Source: Cytobacillus horneckiae
Lineage (GTDB): Bacteria > Bacillota > Bacilli > Bacillales > Cytobacillaceae
DNA: 64,000 nt
Assembly (NCBI RefSeq): GCF_002835735.1
Contig: NZ_PISD01000011.1
Span: 1-64,000 of the forward strand
Reading direction: 5' to 3'
Position numbers and translations under genes: made by a program. The notes below the pieces were generated by a model, which did no database searches, was not told where the DNA came from, and worked only from the letters and a program-made list of their open reading frames with translations. This document shows, in pieces, positions 47,931 through 61,494 of this stretch; positions within the stretch are counted from its first letter, which is position 1, and every line of letters starts with the position of its first letter.

Positions 47931-48365
47931 AAGGTTTTTTATTTAATAAAGTGGAAGAATTTTGGGTAAGCGATTATTGTTTTAATGGGGACGATTAAGG
48001 ATTAATCATCCTCTTTTTAAGAAGAATGGGGCTATTTGTATTAGGAGGGCCACCTCTCCTGTTTTTTAGAAAAGGGATTTTCCTTCATCAGGAAATACGA
48101 GCTCGTTTTCTCTTTCCTTGTAGAAAGCGATTTTACAATTGTCTGGACGAAATATGTGTGTTATTCCTGTAGGGAGCGTTTTCATTCTGTGATTGCCGAA
48201 TAAATGGGATTTATTCCACTATAGACTGCGGTTTCACTCGAGAACAGCCGATTAAACTAGAATTATCGCCACTATATTTCTGGTTAAAAATTTCAAACTA
48301 ACTCTCACACTCTGTTTTCCGTCACATCAAAATACAAATTTAGCAGCTCCATTCCTTCACAGCAC
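47931..48365. other. Gap between lonB promoter and clpX terminator
   Basis: No gene seen on either strand. About 150 nt of it is a degenerate 50-bp repeat tract (48114-48263); the rest is AT-rich sequence without recognisable signals. Confidence 0.5.
48114..48263. repeat. Three degenerate repeats of exactly 50 bp
   Basis: Units start at 48114, 48164 and 48214 with TTCC, then a TAG at similar offset, a GCG(A/T/G)TTT core and a downstream CGAAT or CGATTAAA element. A further weak unit begins at 48264. There is no shared reading frame. The core order resembles the tract at 6281-6390. Confidence 0.6.
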
Positions 48366-48398
48366 AAAAAAACCAAGCTCATGATAGAGCTTGGTTTT
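48366..48398 (-). terminator. Terminator after clpX
   Basis: AAAACCAAGCTC and GAGCTTGGTTTT form a perfect 12-bp stem with a 6-nt loop, followed by seven T on the minus strand. Confidence 0.9.
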
Positions 48399-48409
48399 CT
48401 TTATCTAAA

Positions 48410-49675
48410 TTAAGCTGAAGTTTTTCTTTCTTCTTCAACAATAGTTCCGTCTTCTAAGAGAAGTTTCGGTGCACCGCTTTCGAGAACGGTATCTTTTGTG
48501 ATGATACATTTCTTTATATCATCGCGAGAAGGAAGGTCGAACATGACGTCGAGCATGATTCCTTCAATAATAGAGCGCAGTCCGCGCGCACCAGTTTTGC
48601 GTTCGATTGCTTTTTTGGCAATTTCGATTAGTGCATCCTCTTCGAATTCTAATTCAACATCATCCAATTCGAGCATTTTTTGATATTGCTTAACTAATGC
48701 ATTTTTCGGCTTAGTCAAGATCTCAATTAATGCCTCTTCATCAAGCGGTGTTAAGCTTGCAATGACAGGCAAACGACCGATAAATTCAGGAATTAAACCA
48801 AAGCGAAGCAAATCTTCTGGAAGTACTTTTGCCAGTAATTCATTTTGTTCGTATTCCTTTTGTTTGTTATCAGAGCCGAAACCAATCACTTTTTGGCCAA
48901 GACGTCGCTTAATAATTTGCTCGATGCCATCAAATGCACCACCGCAAATAAATAAGATATTCGTTGTGTCGATTTGAATGAACTCTTGATGTGGATGTTT
49001 TCTTCCACCTTGAGGAGGTACGCTTGCAACTGTACCTTCAAGAATTTTTAATAATGCTTGCTGTACACCTTCACCGGAAACATCTCTTGTAATCGATGGA
49101 TTCTCAGATTTACGTGCAACTTTATCAATTTCATCAATGTAGATAATTCCTTTTTCTGCTTTTTCCACATCATAATCAGCAGATTGAATCAGCTTTAATA
49201 GAATATTTTCTACATCTTCCCCAACATAACCCGCTTCTGTTAATGAAGTCGCATCTGCAATTGCAAATGGAACGTTCAAAATACGCGCCAAGGTTTGAGC
49301 TAGTAAAGTTTTACCGCTACCAGTCGGACCAATCATTGCAATATTACTTTTTGACAATTCAACCTCATCAACTTTGCTGTTAGAGTTGATGCGTTTGTAG
49401 TGATTGTAAACAGCTACAGCTAGAGACTTTTTCGCCTGGTCCTGTCCAATAACGTATTCACCTAGAATATCACGGATTTCAGATGGCTTTGGCACATCTT
49501 TGAATTCTACTTCTTCTTCAGTGCCAAGCTCTTCTTCAACAATCTCCGTGCACAATTCTATACATTCATCACAAATGTAAACGCCGGGACCGGCAACTAA
49601 CTTGCGTACCTGGTCTTGAGTTTTCCCACAGAAGGAACACTTTAACTGACCTTTTTCATCATTAAATTTAAACAA
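48410..49675 (-). CDS. clpX: ATP-dependent Clp protease ATP-binding subunit ClpX
   Basis: AAA+ unfoldase that feeds ClpP. The N-terminal zinc-binding domain has CSFCGKTQ and CDECIELC (C12, C15, C34, C37). Walker A is [20 protein letters not shown], Walker [16 protein letters not shown], with the [20 protein letters not shown] loop and the ClpP-binding IGF motif in KVIGFGSDN. 421 residues. TTG start with GAAGG close upstream. It is downstream of tig, separated by 0.6 kb. Confidence 0.98.
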   Translation of the reverse strand: MFKFNDEKGQLKCSFCGKTQDQVRKLVAGPGVYICDECIELCTEIVEEELGTEEEVEFKDVPKPSEIRDILGEYVIGQDQAKKSLAVAVYNHYKRINSNSKVDEVELSKSNIAMIGPTGSGKTLLAQTLARILNVPFAIADATSLTEAGYVGEDVENILLKLIQSADYDVEKAEKGIIYIDEIDKVARKSENPSITRDVSGEGVQQALLKILEGTVASVPPQGGRKHPHQEFIQIDTTNILFICGGAFDGIEQIIKRRLGQKVIGFGSDNKQKEYEQNELLAKVLPEDLLRFGLIPEFIGRLPVIASLTPLDEEALIEILTKPKNALVKQYQKMLELDDVELEFEEDALIEIAKKAIERKTGARGLRSIIEGIMLDVMFDLPSRDDIKKCIITKDTVLESGAPKLLLEDGTIVEEERKTSA

Positions 49676-49744
49676 AATCCTTCACCCCTTAATCCAAACT
49701 TCTAAGCGATATATAGACTGCGAATCCTATGCAAGATATATTTT

Positions 49745-49790
49745 TTAGAAAAACTTGGCATTCGCCAAGTCCTTCATGCGAATCCTATTA
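49745..49790. repeat. Dispersed hairpin repeat, copy 3
   Basis: TTAGAAAAACTTGGCATTCG then CCAAGTCCTTCATGCGAATC. On the minus strand the stem is followed directly by TTTTTC. The flank ATTAAGCAACATTCGC (49788-49802) matches that beyond copy 2. Confidence 0.75.
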
Positions 49791-50093
49791 AGCAACATTC
49801 GCTCTAGTACTAACTAAATTCAAATAAAACAAAAATGCACCCGTACTCACGAGGACGAGCTTCATTTATATGCTTACCTTCTTTTTACTTCTTAAACTCT
49901 CCAACAGTTATGTATTGCATTGTAACACATTTTTACAAAAGACAGGAAATGAAAACTCTTACCTTAAGAATATGTAGTTTTACTTGCATTCATGATTCGC
50001 AGTTTAAATTCGCCAAAAAACATGTACTTACATAAGGATATCCAGAAAACAATCCATCCATAAGTGGAAGTTTTTAATCTTACACTTATTGTA

Positions 50094-50142
50094 TTAGAAA
50101 AACTTGGCATATACCAAGTCCTTTCACGAATACCTTAGTTTT
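50094..50142. repeat. Dispersed hairpin repeat, copy 4
   Basis: TTAGAAAAACTTGGCATATA then CCAAGTCCTTTCACGAATAC and CTTAG. The stem is ACTTGGTATATGCCAAGT on the minus strand, with both arms still complementary apart from a G-T pair, then TTTTTC. Confidence 0.75.
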
Positions 50143-50227
50143 TCTTTAACTATCTTTACAATATGTATGAAGAATTCCATATTCCTGTCGACTTTAAAAC
50201 AATTATGTATAATCTGAATTGTATAAA

Positions 50228-50256
50228 ACAAGGCACGATATCATCGCGCCTTGTTA
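50228..50256 (-). terminator. Terminator after tig
   Basis: ACAAGGCACGA and TCGCGCCTTGT form an 11-bp stem (one mismatch or wobble) with a 5-nt loop; TTTTATAC follows on the minus strand. Confidence 0.75.
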
Positions 50257-50294
50257 CTTATAAGTCCGGGTTGCTACCGATACTTTATTATATT

Positions 50295-51581
50295 TTAAAC
50301 AGTTTTGCTATTTTCTACAAGTAAATCGATTGCTTTTTTCGCTTTAATGTCAGAATTCAATCCATCAAGGCTGCCACCAAGAGCCATCTTAATGTTGTCA
50401 GCTGTCATATTGTACATTTCAGCCATTTTATTAAGTTCTTCGTTTACTTCATCTTCAGATACTTCGATGTTTTCAGCTTTAGCGATTGCTTCAAGTGTAA
50501 GGTTGATGCGAACGCGTTTTTCAGCATCTGCTTTCATTTGATCGCGTAGGGCTGCTTCATCTTGACCTGAGAATTGGAAGTAAAGCTCAAGATTCATACC
50601 TTGCATTTGTAGACGTTGTTCGAATTCTTGCATCATGCGGTCAAGCTCAGTGTCAACCATTGCAGATGGAATATCGATTGTAGAGTTTTCTGCAGCTTTT
50701 TCCACTACTGTATCACGTACGTGATGTTCAGCTTCATGTTTTTTGCTGTCTACTAATTGGTTTTTGATTTTTTCTTTAAGCGCATCTAACGTTTCGACTT
50801 CTTCATCGACATCTTTCGCGAATTCATCATCTAATGCTGGAAGCTCTTTTCCTTTAATTTCATGAACCGTTGTTTTGAAAATAGCTGCTTTTCCAGCAAG
50901 CTCAGCAGCATGGTATTCTTCTGGGAATGTTACATTAACATCTTTAGATTCACCAGCAGCTATGCCGATTAACTCTTCTTCAAAACCAGGAATGAATTGA
51001 CCAGAACCTAGTTCTAATGAGAAGTTATCACCTTTTCCGCCTTCAAATGCTTCACCATCTACGAAGCCTTCGAAATCGATAACAACTGTATCACCGTTTT
51101 CAGCTTTGCCTTCTTCTTTTACAACAAGCTCAGCTTGCTTTTCTTGCATTGAAGTAAGTTCGTTTTGAACGTCTTCATCAGTTACTTCAGTTTCGAACTT
51201 CTCAACTTCGATTCCTTTGTAGTCACCTAATTGTACTTCAGGCTTGACTGTAACAGTTGCTTTGAAAATAAGCGCTTTGCCTTTTTCAATTTGCTCAACA
51301 TCGATTTCTGGGCGATCAACTGGCTCAATGCCTGTTTCATCGATTGCATTTGAATATGCTTCTGGAAGAAGTATATCAACAGCATCTTGATATAATGATT
51401 CTATGCCAAAACGCTTCTCAAATAAGCTGCGCGGCATTTTTCCTTTACGGAAACCTGGAACATTTACTTGCTTTACTACTTTTTTAAATGCAGCGTCTAA
51501 ACCTTCGTTTAGTTTCTCTGCATCTACTTCAATTGTAAGAACCCCTTGGTTCCCTTCTAACTTTTCAAATTTAGCAGACAT
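50295..51581 (-). CDS. tig: Trigger factor
   Basis: Ribosome-bound chaperone and peptidyl-prolyl isomerase. The ribosome-docking signature is [19 protein letters not shown] in the N-terminal domain. The FKBP-type domain lies near residues 150-245 ([38 protein letters not shown]). The long helical C-terminal domain follows. A TTG six codons upstream is only the ribosome binding site itself (TTGGAGGG); ATG at 51581 is the start. 428 residues. Confidence 0.97.
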   Translation of the reverse strand: MSAKFEKLEGNQGVLTIEVDAEKLNEGLDAAFKKVVKQVNVPGFRKGKMPRSLFEKRFGIESLYQDAVDILLPEAYSNAIDETGIEPVDRPEIDVEQIEKGKALIFKATVTVKPEVQLGDYKGIEVEKFETEVTDEDVQNELTSMQEKQAELVVKEEGKAENGDTVVIDFEGFVDGEAFEGGKGDNFSLELGSGQFIPGFEEELIGIAAGESKDVNVTFPEEYHAAELAGKAAIFKTTVHEIKGKELPALDDEFAKDVDEEVETLDALKEKIKNQLVDSKKHEAEHHVRDTVVEKAAENSTIDIPSAMVDTELDRMMQEFEQRLQMQGMNLELYFQFSGQDEAALRDQMKADAEKRVRINLTLEAIAKAENIEVSEDEVNEELNKMAEMYNMTADNIKMALGGSLDGLNSDIKAKKAIDLLVENSKTV

Positions 51582-51746
51582 ACTGTTATTTCCCTCCAAA
51601 ATCTATTATCATTTCATTCACTACAATTAGAATGAATATGTCTTGTCAATCAAGCCATAATCAACCTGAGTATGTTTTAATAGTACCTATCCACATAATA
51701 CAACCATTATATTATAACATAACAGCCTTAGCTTTCAACAATGAGA

Positions 51747-52766
51747 CTATATTTTAGAATAAGAAAATTCTTCTATCTTTTGTAAATACATCTTTGCACT
51801 CTGTAAATCCTCGGCTGATATCTCATATAAATGAGTAACTTCCTCAAGAGATATTTCTAAACCAAGGTATTCACTTGCGAGCAAATGATAACCCGCTGCT
51901 AAAAGATGATCCTCATAAGGTCGCATTTCAAAAGGGTAAATCATAAAGAAATGCCGCTGGGCAAGTCCCTTTGTATGCTCAAATAATATAGGATCTTCAT
52001 GCTCTATTAAGTTTCTAATAATGGATTCTATCCGTTTTTGTTGAGGAAAATCGTCAATTCCCGGCAATTCTGCAGGAACAAACTTCTCGGTTCTTCCCAT
52101 TTTTTCGACAGTTGTTTCCTTATTATATAGATGCTGTTTTAATACATTTATTAATAATGATTTAAAAAATGGCTGACCTTCTTTCGAACGAAGATAGGAT
52201 AGAATTTCTTCTATAAATGGAACAATATTTTTATCAGCTAGCTGACCGGCGATGATTAGTTGATCTTTTTGCTCAATGATTTTCTGAAGCTGAAGTGGTT
52301 CCGCTATAATATCCTCTTCTACTTTTTCTTCAACAGGCGGTTGATCCATTCTTCTGCAAAACTCTAATATCCGACTAAAATGCTCATATTTTTCTTTTGG
52401 AACTTCCTTTTCCTCCAATAAGCATTCAATGAAAGTAATAATCTCCTGATATTGATGAAGTTCTATAAGTATCATTAAGTACATATCTACAACTTGAATA
52501 TATTCGCCAATACCGCTTTGCAGCATAAATTCAGATTGTTCTTTTGCTTCGGTAAGCGCACCTGATTCAAAGTATGCAAGCACTAAAGCAATATGAATTT
52601 CTTCATTTTCTTCAGATATTTCTGCCGCCTGCTGCAAATAATCTACAGCTGCTTTATATTGCTTCGACTGCAATGAATCAAGGCCTTTATCCAGCAGTCT
52701 TTTATCTAAATCGGGAAACTGAACGACCTTTTCACCACGCTTGCCTTTCTCCCGTTTCTTCATCAT
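51747..52766 (-). CDS. ysoA: TPR-repeat protein YsoA
   Basis: A 339-residue soluble protein with at least two tetratricopeptide repeats near the N-terminus (LDSLQSKQYKAAVDYLQQAA, IHIALVLAYFESGALTEAKE). The C-terminal half is helical and ends LYEISAEDLQSAKMYLQKIE. Function is unknown; the TPR part implies protein binding. Position between leuD and tig equals B. subtilis ysoA. No operon partner is apparent. Confidence 0.9.
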   Translation of the reverse strand: MMKKREKGKRGEKVVQFPDLDKRLLDKGLDSLQSKQYKAAVDYLQQAAEISEENEEIHIALVLAYFESGALTEAKEQSEFMLQSGIGEYIQVVDMYLMILIELHQYQEIITFIECLLEEKEVPKEKYEHFSRILEFCRRMDQPPVEEKVEEDIIAEPLQLQKIIEQKDQLIIAGQLADKNIVPFIEEILSYLRSKEGQPFFKSLLINVLKQHLYNKETTVEKMGRTEKFVPAELPGIDDFPQQKRIESIIRNLIEHEDPILFEHTKGLAQRHFFMIYPFEMRPYEDHLLAAGYHLLASEYLGLEISLEEVTHLYEISAEDLQSAKMYLQKIEEFSYSKI

Positions 52767-52818
52767 TACAACCGTCCCTTATCTATTTATTTAGATGATA
52801 GTGTAGCACGAATCACTT

Positions 52819-52864
52819 AAAAAGCAAAAGGATTCATGGCTTTGAGGCCATAAATCCTTTTGCT
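52819..52864 (-). terminator. Terminator after leuD
   Basis: An 18-bp stem (52823-52840 with 52847-52864, AGCAAAAGGATT at its base, one mismatch) followed by TTTTTAAG on the minus strand closes the ilv-leu operon. Confidence 0.9.
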
Positions 52865-52866
52865 CT

Positions 52867-53451
52867 TTAAACAATCGCTTTTTCATATTCTGCAATCTTA
52901 TCATCCAATTGCAATGTGATTTCAATTTCATCCCAACCATTTACAAGCATCGTCTTCCAATATGGATCAATTGAGAATTCAGTCGAGAAGCCTTTTTCAT
53001 CTGTTATTTTTTGATTTTCTAAATCAACTTTTAACTGATAAGGCTGTTTTTTCCCTTTGTCCAATAAATAGTTGACCTGATCATGCGGTAACTTTATAGG
53101 TAATAAGCCATTTTTCAGACAGTTTTGATGGAAAATATCGGCAAATGATGGAGCAATAATGACGTTGAAGCCATAATCCATTAATGCCCACGGTGCATGC
53201 TCTCTTGACGAGCCACAGCCAAAATTCTCATTTGCAATTAAAATGGATGCTCCTTGGTTTTCTTCCATATTTAATTCAAAGTCCTGATTTGGGTTGCCAT
53301 CAGATTGATAACGCCAATCATAGAAAAGATATTTTCCGAACCCAGTTTTCTCGATTCGTTTTAAGAATTGCTTCGGGATAATTTGATCAGTATCAACATT
53401 TGCCCGATCAAATGAAATAGCTTTATCTTGTAAGGTTTTAAAACCGTTCAT
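52867..53451 (-). CDS. leuD: 3-isopropylmalate dehydratase small subunit
   Basis: Swivelling domain of isopropylmalate isomerase, which converts 2- to 3-isopropylmalate together with LeuC. FDRANVDTDQIIPKQFLKRI, ILIANENFGCGSSREHAPWA and PSFADIFHQNCLKNGLLPI are family signatures. 194 residues. Last gene of the operon. Confidence 0.97.
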   Translation of the reverse strand: MNGFKTLQDKAISFDRANVDTDQIIPKQFLKRIEKTGFGKYLFYDWRYQSDGNPNQDFELNMEENQGASILIANENFGCGSSREHAPWALMDYGFNVIIAPSFADIFHQNCLKNGLLPIKLPHDQVNYLLDKGKKQPYQLKVDLENQKITDEKGFSTEFSIDPYWKTMLVNGWDEIEITLQLDDKIAEYEKAIV

Positions 53452-53475
53452 CTTATGTGCTCCCCCTTTATTTTC

Positions 53476-54891
53476 TTAACTGACCGTTTCAGCTGCAAGT
53501 AATGTGCGGGCATCTACAATATGTCCGTGAATAGCTGCTGCGGCCGCCATCATTGGACTAACTAGATGGGTTCTTGCACCTGATCCTTGACGGCCTTCGA
53601 AGTTTCGGTTTGAAGTAGAGGCACAGTGCTCACCGCTAGGAACCACGTCATTATTCATACTTAAACACATGCTGCAGCCTGATTCTCTCCATTCAAAACC
53701 AGCATCTTTAAATACTTGATCAATCCCTTCAAATTCTGCCTGCTGTTTTACTTGCTGCGAACCAGGCACGACTAATGCCCTTACATTCGGGTGAACGTGT
53801 CTGCCTTTTACTACTTCAGCTGCCTGCCTTAAATCTTCAAGTCTAGAATTTGTGCACGATCCGATAAAAACATGCTGGATATGAATATCCTCAATTCGCT
53901 GACCTTCCTCTAATCCCATATATGTGAGCGCTCGTTCAAGCGACTTTCGTTCAATCTCTGTTTCACATTCTTCCAATCTTGGGATTCGCTCATTCACCTT
54001 CGAAGTCATCGCAGGATTTGTCCCCCAACTCACCATTGGTGCAACATCATTCGCATCAATGGTAATGATTCTGTCATAGACGGCATCTCCGTCAGAAGCA
54101 AGTTCCCTCCACTTTTGCACTGCTTCTTCAAAAGCTTCTCCCTTTGGTGCGTATTTACGCCCCTTTAAATAGTTATAGGTTGTTTCATCCGGACTAATTA
54201 ATCCGGCCCTTGCACCACCTTCAATGGACATATTGCAAATTGTCATCCGTTCTTCCATCGACATTTTTCTAATTGCTTCTCCACTATATTCAATGACATG
54301 GCCAGTACCAAAATCAAATCCATAGTTTGCTAGAATATATAGAATAATATCTTTTGAAGATACACCTTTTTTCATCTCACCTTTTATATCAATCTTCAAT
54401 GTTTTTGGTTTGGCACGCCATAGTGATTGAGTAGCTAATACATGTTCAACTTCACTCGTTCCAATCCCAAAGGCAATTGAGCCAAATGCTCCATGGGTAG
54501 AAGTGTGACTATCACCGCATACAATTGTCATCCCCGGCTGTGTTAACCCCAATTCAGGCCCAATAACATGCACAATCCCCTGGTCAGGGCTATCAATTCC
54601 AGCTAGCGGAATATTAAATTCTTGGCAGTTTTTTTCAAGCGTCGTCATCTGGTTTAGTGCGACCTTATCATTGATCACATGACGATTGTCTGTAGGAATA
54701 TTATGATCCATTGTTGCAAAGGTGCGATCAGGTCTCCTCACCTTGCGATTTTTCATTCTTAATCCGGAGAAAGCTTGCGGAGAAGTGACTTCATGTACTA
54801 AATGTAAATCAATATACAATAAATCCGGTTTTCCTTCCTCCTGGTGGACAATATGCTGATCCCATATCTTTTCGATAATAGACTTTCCCAT
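53476..54891 (-). CDS. leuC: 3-isopropylmalate dehydratase large subunit
   Basis: Aconitase-family subunit carrying a [4Fe-4S] cluster. The cluster cysteines lie in [15 protein letters not shown] and in [42 protein letters not shown] and [12 protein letters not shown] are further family signatures. ATG at 54891 is chosen over an in-frame GTG four codons upstream, which sits only 1 nt from the AAGG. 471 residues, one less than B. subtilis. A hairpin lies in the gap before it. Confidence 0.96.
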   Translation of the reverse strand: MGKSIIEKIWDQHIVHQEEGKPDLLYIDLHLVHEVTSPQAFSGLRMKNRKVRRPDRTFATMDHNIPTDNRHVINDKVALNQMTTLEKNCQEFNIPLAGIDSPDQGIVHVIGPELGLTQPGMTIVCGDSHTSTHGAFGSIAFGIGTSEVEHVLATQSLWRAKPKTLKIDIKGEMKKGVSSKDIILYILANYGFDFGTGHVIEYSGEAIRKMSMEERMTICNMSIEGGARAGLISPDETTYNYLKGRKYAPKGEAFEEAVQKWRELASDGDAVYDRIITIDANDVAPMVSWGTNPAMTSKVNERIPRLEECETEIERKSLERALTYMGLEEGQRIEDIHIQHVFIGSCTNSRLEDLRQAAEVVKGRHVHPNVRALVVPGSQQVKQQAEFEGIDQVFKDAGFEWRESGCSMCLSMNNDVVPSGEHCASTSNRNFEGRQGSGARTHLVSPMMAAAAAIHGHIVDARTLLAAETVS

Positions 54892-55039
54892 CTTTTTATT
54901 CACACCTTTCTAAGAAAAGCGCAGATGCGCCTTGTTCACCTCCATCGAAAAAGGTTGTTTTCCTTTCACAGAGGCACTCCCTAGAACACCAAAGGAAGCA
55001 AGAAGCACTGCACCACTCAGTTTTTCTAATCTATCGCTT

Positions 55040-55078
55040 TTTCAAAAGAACACGACCACCCGGCCGTGTTCTTTTTGA
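55040..55078 (-). promoter_or_regulatory. Intercistronic hairpin between leuB and leuC
   Basis: A 14-position stem with one mismatch (AAAAGAACACGACC at 55044-55057 with GGCCGTGTTCTTTT at 55062-55075). It could end some transcripts or mark a processing site; in B. subtilis the ilv-leu mRNA is cut into segments of different stability. Confidence 0.6.
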
Positions 55079-55084
55079 TTGTTT

Positions 55085-56197
55085 TTACGCATACGCTCCC
55101 ATGATATGCATGATGGCCTCATTTTCTAATAGCACTGCCTTCACTTCATCAATCATTTCTGTTGTTGATGAGTGGGTCTGGCCAAATGAGGCGATATCTC
55201 CCGTTCTAAATCCAGCATCCAGCACTTGGTTAACTGCCCTTTCTACCTCTGCCGCTTCCTCCTCCATTCCAAAGGAAACACGAAGCATCATTGCAGCAGA
55301 TAAAATCATTGCCAATGGATTCGCCATATTTTTCCCGGCAATATCAGGAGCAGAACCATGAATGGGTTCGAATAAATATGGACCTTTTTCAGAGATGCTG
55401 GCAGATGGCAGCATGCCAAGTGATCCGGTTAATACGGATGCTTCATCGCTTAAAATATCGCCAAACATATTTTCAGTCACTACTACATCAAACCGTTTCG
55501 GGTTTTTCACCATTTGCATAGCTGCGTTATCAACAAGCATATGATCAAGTGTGACATCAGGGAAATCTTTGGACACTTCCTCTGCAATTTCTCTCCACAT
55601 GCGGCTGGATTCCAGTACATTCGCTTTATCAATAGAAGTAACTCGTTTTTTTCTGCCTTGTGCAAGTTCAAAAGCAAGCTTGATGACACGGTACATTTCA
55701 GCTTTTTGATAATAAAGAGTGTCTACTACGGCGTCCTGCCCATTGTCTTGAACTCTTTCACTTGGTTTACCAAAATATAGCCCGCCGGTTAATTCACGAA
55801 CGATAAGCATATCTACATCCTGAATGACTTCCTTCCGCAATGGCGATGAATCTGCAAGACTTTCATAATAGCTCGTTGGCCGCAAGTTTGCATAAAGGTT
55901 TAAATCTTTACGAAGCTTTAAAAGCCCTTTTTCGGGACGAACATGAGCAGGAGCCTTATCCCATTTAGGCCCGCCAACAGCTCCTAGTAAAACCGCATCG
56001 CTTTCTTTGCAAAGTTGAATGGTTTCATCTGTAAGTGGTGTACCGTATTCATCAATCGCTGTTCCGCCAATTTTCCCGTATGAAAAATCAAATTGATGAC
56101 CAAAGCGCTCTCCAACTGCTTGAAGAATTTCTACCGCTCCCCTTGCCACTTCTTTTCCGATTCCGTCTCCTGGTAGTACTGCGATACGTTTTTTCAT
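55085..56197 (-). CDS. leuB: 3-isopropylmalate dehydrogenase
   Basis: NAD-dependent oxidative decarboxylation of 3-isopropylmalate. VLPGDGIGKEVARGAVEIL, GAVGGPKWD, LRKDLNLYANLRP, VRELTGGLYFGKP, VDNAAMQMVKNPKRFDVVVT and EPIHGSAPDIAGKNMANPLA are present. 370 residues. It follows leuA by 15 nt. Confidence 0.97.
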   Translation of the reverse strand: MKKRIAVLPGDGIGKEVARGAVEILQAVGERFGHQFDFSYGKIGGTAIDEYGTPLTDETIQLCKESDAVLLGAVGGPKWDKAPAHVRPEKGLLKLRKDLNLYANLRPTSYYESLADSSPLRKEVIQDVDMLIVRELTGGLYFGKPSERVQDNGQDAVVDTLYYQKAEMYRVIKLAFELAQGRKKRVTSIDKANVLESSRMWREIAEEVSKDFPDVTLDHMLVDNAAMQMVKNPKRFDVVVTENMFGDILSDEASVLTGSLGMLPSASISEKGPYLFEPIHGSAPDIAGKNMANPLAMILSAAMMLRVSFGMEEEAAEVERAVNQVLDAGFRTGDIASFGQTHSSTTEMIDEVKAVLLENEAIMHIMGAYA

Positions 56198-56212
56198 CTT
56201 AATCCCTCCGGT

Positions 56213-58790
<2,578 letters not shown>

Positions 58791-58811
58791 TTATTGTAAA
58801 TTTATTGGAAT

Positions 58812-59330
58812 TTATACGATTGAAAAGTTGGTTTTTTGATTGCTTTGACGCTGAGTGCCTCTCGGGAAAGCTGTCGTCCCAGTTCTTGCTAATTCTTTAA
58901 TTCCATATGGTTTGATCAATTCAACAAATGCTTCGATTTTCTCAGACTCACCTGTAATTTGAATCACCATACTATCCTTGCTGACATCAATGACTGAAGC
59001 CCTGAAAGGTTCAATTAATGAGTAGATTTCATTTCTTGATTGCGGACTTGATTGCACCTTTATGAGTGCTAATTCTCTTGCAACAACCGATTGCTCAGTA
59101 ATATCTGTCACTTTGATAATGTCGATTTGTTTATTCAGCTGCTTAGTAATTTGTTCACTGATTTGCTCAGACTCTACATGAACGACACACGTAATTCTTG
59201 ACATGCCATCATGTTCTGACAGCCCAACTGAAATACTTTCAATATTGTAATTCCTCTTTGAAAATAAATTTGTAATGCGGTTAAGGACGCCCGGCTCGTT
59301 CATGACTAATAATGAAATAATTCGTTTCAT
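58812..59330 (-). CDS. ilvH: Acetolactate synthase regulatory subunit
   Basis: Small subunit that confers valine feedback and raises activity of IlvB. The N-terminal ACT domain begins [20 protein letters not shown] and continues [16 protein letters not shown] second ACT-like C-terminal domain follows ([20 protein letters not shown]). 172 residues. Start overlaps the ilvB stop by 4 nt. Confidence 0.96.
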   Translation of the reverse strand: MKRIISLLVMNEPGVLNRITNLFSKRNYNIESISVGLSEHDGMSRITCVVHVESEQISEQITKQLNKQIDIIKVTDITEQSVVARELALIKVQSSPQSRNEIYSLIEPFRASVIDVSKDSMVIQITGESEKIEAFVELIKPYGIKELARTGTTAFPRGTQRQSNQKTNFSIV

Positions 59331-61045
59331 TCTTTCACACCTACCATCTCATGAAGCCCTTTGCCTGGAGCAATCATCGGAAAAACATTCTCTTCGCTGT
59401 CAACTCTGAAATCTAATAGCACCGGCTCACGGGTATGTAGCACTTCATCTAGCACCCTTTCGGCTTCTTCTACATTTGTGATTGTATAGCCATTAATATC
59501 ATAGGCTTCAGCTAATTTTACAAACGATGGCTGCACCGGAATTTTGCTGTAAGAATAGCGAGATTGATAGAAAAAGTCCTGCCATTGCCTAACCATCCCC
59601 AATGATTGATTATTGAATATTGCGATTTTTATCGGGAGATTTAATTCTTTAATGACTGCCATCTCCTGAGTCGACATTTGAAATCCAGCATCACCAACCA
59701 TTGCTATGACACAAGCTTCCGGGTCTGCAAGTTGTGCACCAATACTTGATGGCAATCCGAATCCCATCGTTCCCAGCCCGCCGGATGTTACCCAGCGATC
59801 AGCATTTTTAAATTGATAATATTGAGCAGCCCACATTTGGTGCTGACCGACATCTGTCGTAACAATGGCTTCTCCATTCGTCTTTACATGAAGCATTTCT
59901 ACCACTTGCTGCGGTTTTAAGTTAGGCGAGTCTTTGTCGTAATGATAAGGGTGCTTTTCTTGCCATGTTCTTAATTGAGCAATCCACTCCGCCTGATCAG
60001 GTTTTTCTTCCATATGTGTGAGCAGAGCGGTTAGCGCTTCTTTTGCATCTGCTACAATCGGAATCAATGTAGGAACATTTTTGCCAATTTCAGCAGGATC
60101 GATATCAATATGAGCAACTGTTGCATGTGGAGCAAAATGAACTAAATTTCCTGTAAGTCTGTCATCAAATCTAGCGCCAATATTTATAAGCAAGTCGCAT
60201 TGGGATAATGCCATATTTGCTGTATAGCACCCGTGCATGCCGCCCATTCCTAGGAATAATGAATGATCTGCTGGAAAACCTCCGAGACCTAGAAGTGTGT
60301 GAACAACTGGTACTTCCTGTTGTTCCACATACGCCAATAGCTCAGCAGCAGCTTTTGCATGTAAAACGCCTGCACCAGCGAGGATGACCGGTTTTTTTGC
60401 TTTTGATACTGCCTCAGCAAGCTTTCTTATTTGCAAAAAGTTTGGTTTGAGTGTCGGCTGGTATCCTGGCAAATGAATCTCCTGAGCTTCAGGCTGTTTA
60501 GTAATACTAGCTGCAATATCCTTTGGAATATCGATGAGCACTGGTCCCGGCCTGCCGCTTGTAGCAATATAGAATGCCTCTTTAATGATTCGAGGAATAT
60601 CCTCTAAATTACGAATTTGCATATTGTACTTTGTAATCGGTGTTGTAATCCCTAAAATGTCTGCTTCTTGAAAGGCATCAGATCCAATTACGCCAGTCGC
60701 CACCTGACCTGTAAAAGCTACGATCGGAAGTGAATCCATCATCGCATCAGCTAAACCTGTGACAATATTTGTTGCTCCGGGGCCCGATGTGGCTATGACA
60801 ACCCCCGGTTTACCAGAAATTCTCGCGTACCCTTCTGCTGCGTGTATGCCTCCTTGCTCATGCCTCGGCAAGACATGAAGGAATTTCGCATCATAAATCT
60901 TGTCATAAATCGGAAGTACAGCACCTCCTGGATAACCAAAAACAACTTCTACGTTTTCCTCCTCCAAGGCAGCCATTAACAGGTCTGCACCTGTGACTGT
61001 CTCGGTTTCTGCTTTTAATTCTGTTAAGGCAGCTTCCCGCACCAT
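59327..61045 (-). CDS. ilvB: Acetolactate synthase large subunit
   Basis: TPP- and FAD-dependent synthesis of acetolactate and acetohydroxybutyrate. [19 protein letters not shown] with the catalytic glutamate region [15 protein letters not shown], and the TPP motif [20 protein letters not shown] ending in [14 protein letters not shown], are present. 572 residues. First gene of ilvB-ilvH-ilvC-leuA-leuB-leuC-leuD. Confidence 0.98.
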   Translation of the reverse strand: MVREAALTELKAETETVTGADLLMAALEEENVEVVFGYPGGAVLPIYDKIYDAKFLHVLPRHEQGGIHAAEGYARISGKPGVVIATSGPGATNIVTGLADAMMDSLPIVAFTGQVATGVIGSDAFQEADILGITTPITKYNMQIRNLEDIPRIIKEAFYIATSGRPGPVLIDIPKDIAASITKQPEAQEIHLPGYQPTLKPNFLQIRKLAEAVSKAKKPVILAGAGVLHAKAAAELLAYVEQQEVPVVHTLLGLGGFPADHSLFLGMGGMHGCYTANMALSQCDLLINIGARFDDRLTGNLVHFAPHATVAHIDIDPAEIGKNVPTLIPIVADAKEALTALLTHMEEKPDQAEWIAQLRTWQEKHPYHYDKDSPNLKPQQVVEMLHVKTNGEAIVTTDVGQHQMWAAQYYQFKNADRWVTSGGLGTMGFGLPSSIGAQLADPEACVIAMVGDAGFQMSTQEMAVIKELNLPIKIAIFNNQSLGMVRQWQDFFYQSRYSYSKIPVQPSFVKLAEAYDINGYTITNVEEAERVLDEVLHTREPVLLDFRVDSEENVFPMIAPGKGLHEMVGVKE

Positions 61046-61077
61046 CGCTCTATAACCTCCCTATAAAAAATCAATAT

Positions 61078-61380
61078 AAAAAGCCCTTCCATCCCCTATA
61101 CTGACTAATTGAATTAGTCAAAGGGATGAAAAGGCTTTGAGAACCTATCCACGGTACCACCCTGATTCACGTAAAAACGTGCACTCATTAACAGCAAGTC
61201 ACTGTCAAGTTTTGATAACGGGTGGTCTGCCACCCGGCATACTCTACTAAACAATTTGTTCAAGCATGCACTCCGAGGTGAGTTCATTTAATGATGGTAT
61301 TACCGGTTTTCAGCTGCCCCGGCTCTCTGGAAATCCCAACTCAAAAAACTACTTATCCTCATCATCGTTTTAAAATGTTT
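61078..61380 (-). promoter_or_regulatory. T-box riboswitch for ilv-leu, specifier CUC (Leu)
   Basis: The minus strand shows stem I with GATAAGTAG, CCAGAGAGCC and GCTGAAAACCGG, then TGAACTCACC with the specifier CTC (61280-61282) followed by A. The T-box core GGGTGGTACCGTGG is at 61153-61166. The terminator pairs AAAGCC...CATCCC with GGGATG...GGCTTT (61080-61137). Uncharged tRNA-Leu(GAG) would allow read-through. Confidence 0.9.
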
Positions 61381-61494
61381 GACGCTTTAAACCACTAAAA
61401 TTTTAAATAAAAGAATGGTGTTATTTTCTAAGCTGCCTTAATAATTTCTTTCTCTCGATTGTTTGCTGCTAAGTTGTTTGCTTTGTTGAGGACT

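Larger units (their letters stand above)
49676..50227. other. Gap between clpX and tig with two repeat copies
   Basis: No gene is supported. Two copies of the dispersed hairpin repeat lie at 49745 and 50094. The remainder is AT-rich; I could not pick out a convincing clpX promoter. Confidence 0.45.

Noticed and set aside
48114-48263. Regularly spaced repeats considered as a CRISPR array
   Set aside because: Repeats are degenerate, there are no unique spacers of constant length between identical repeats, and no cas genes are near.
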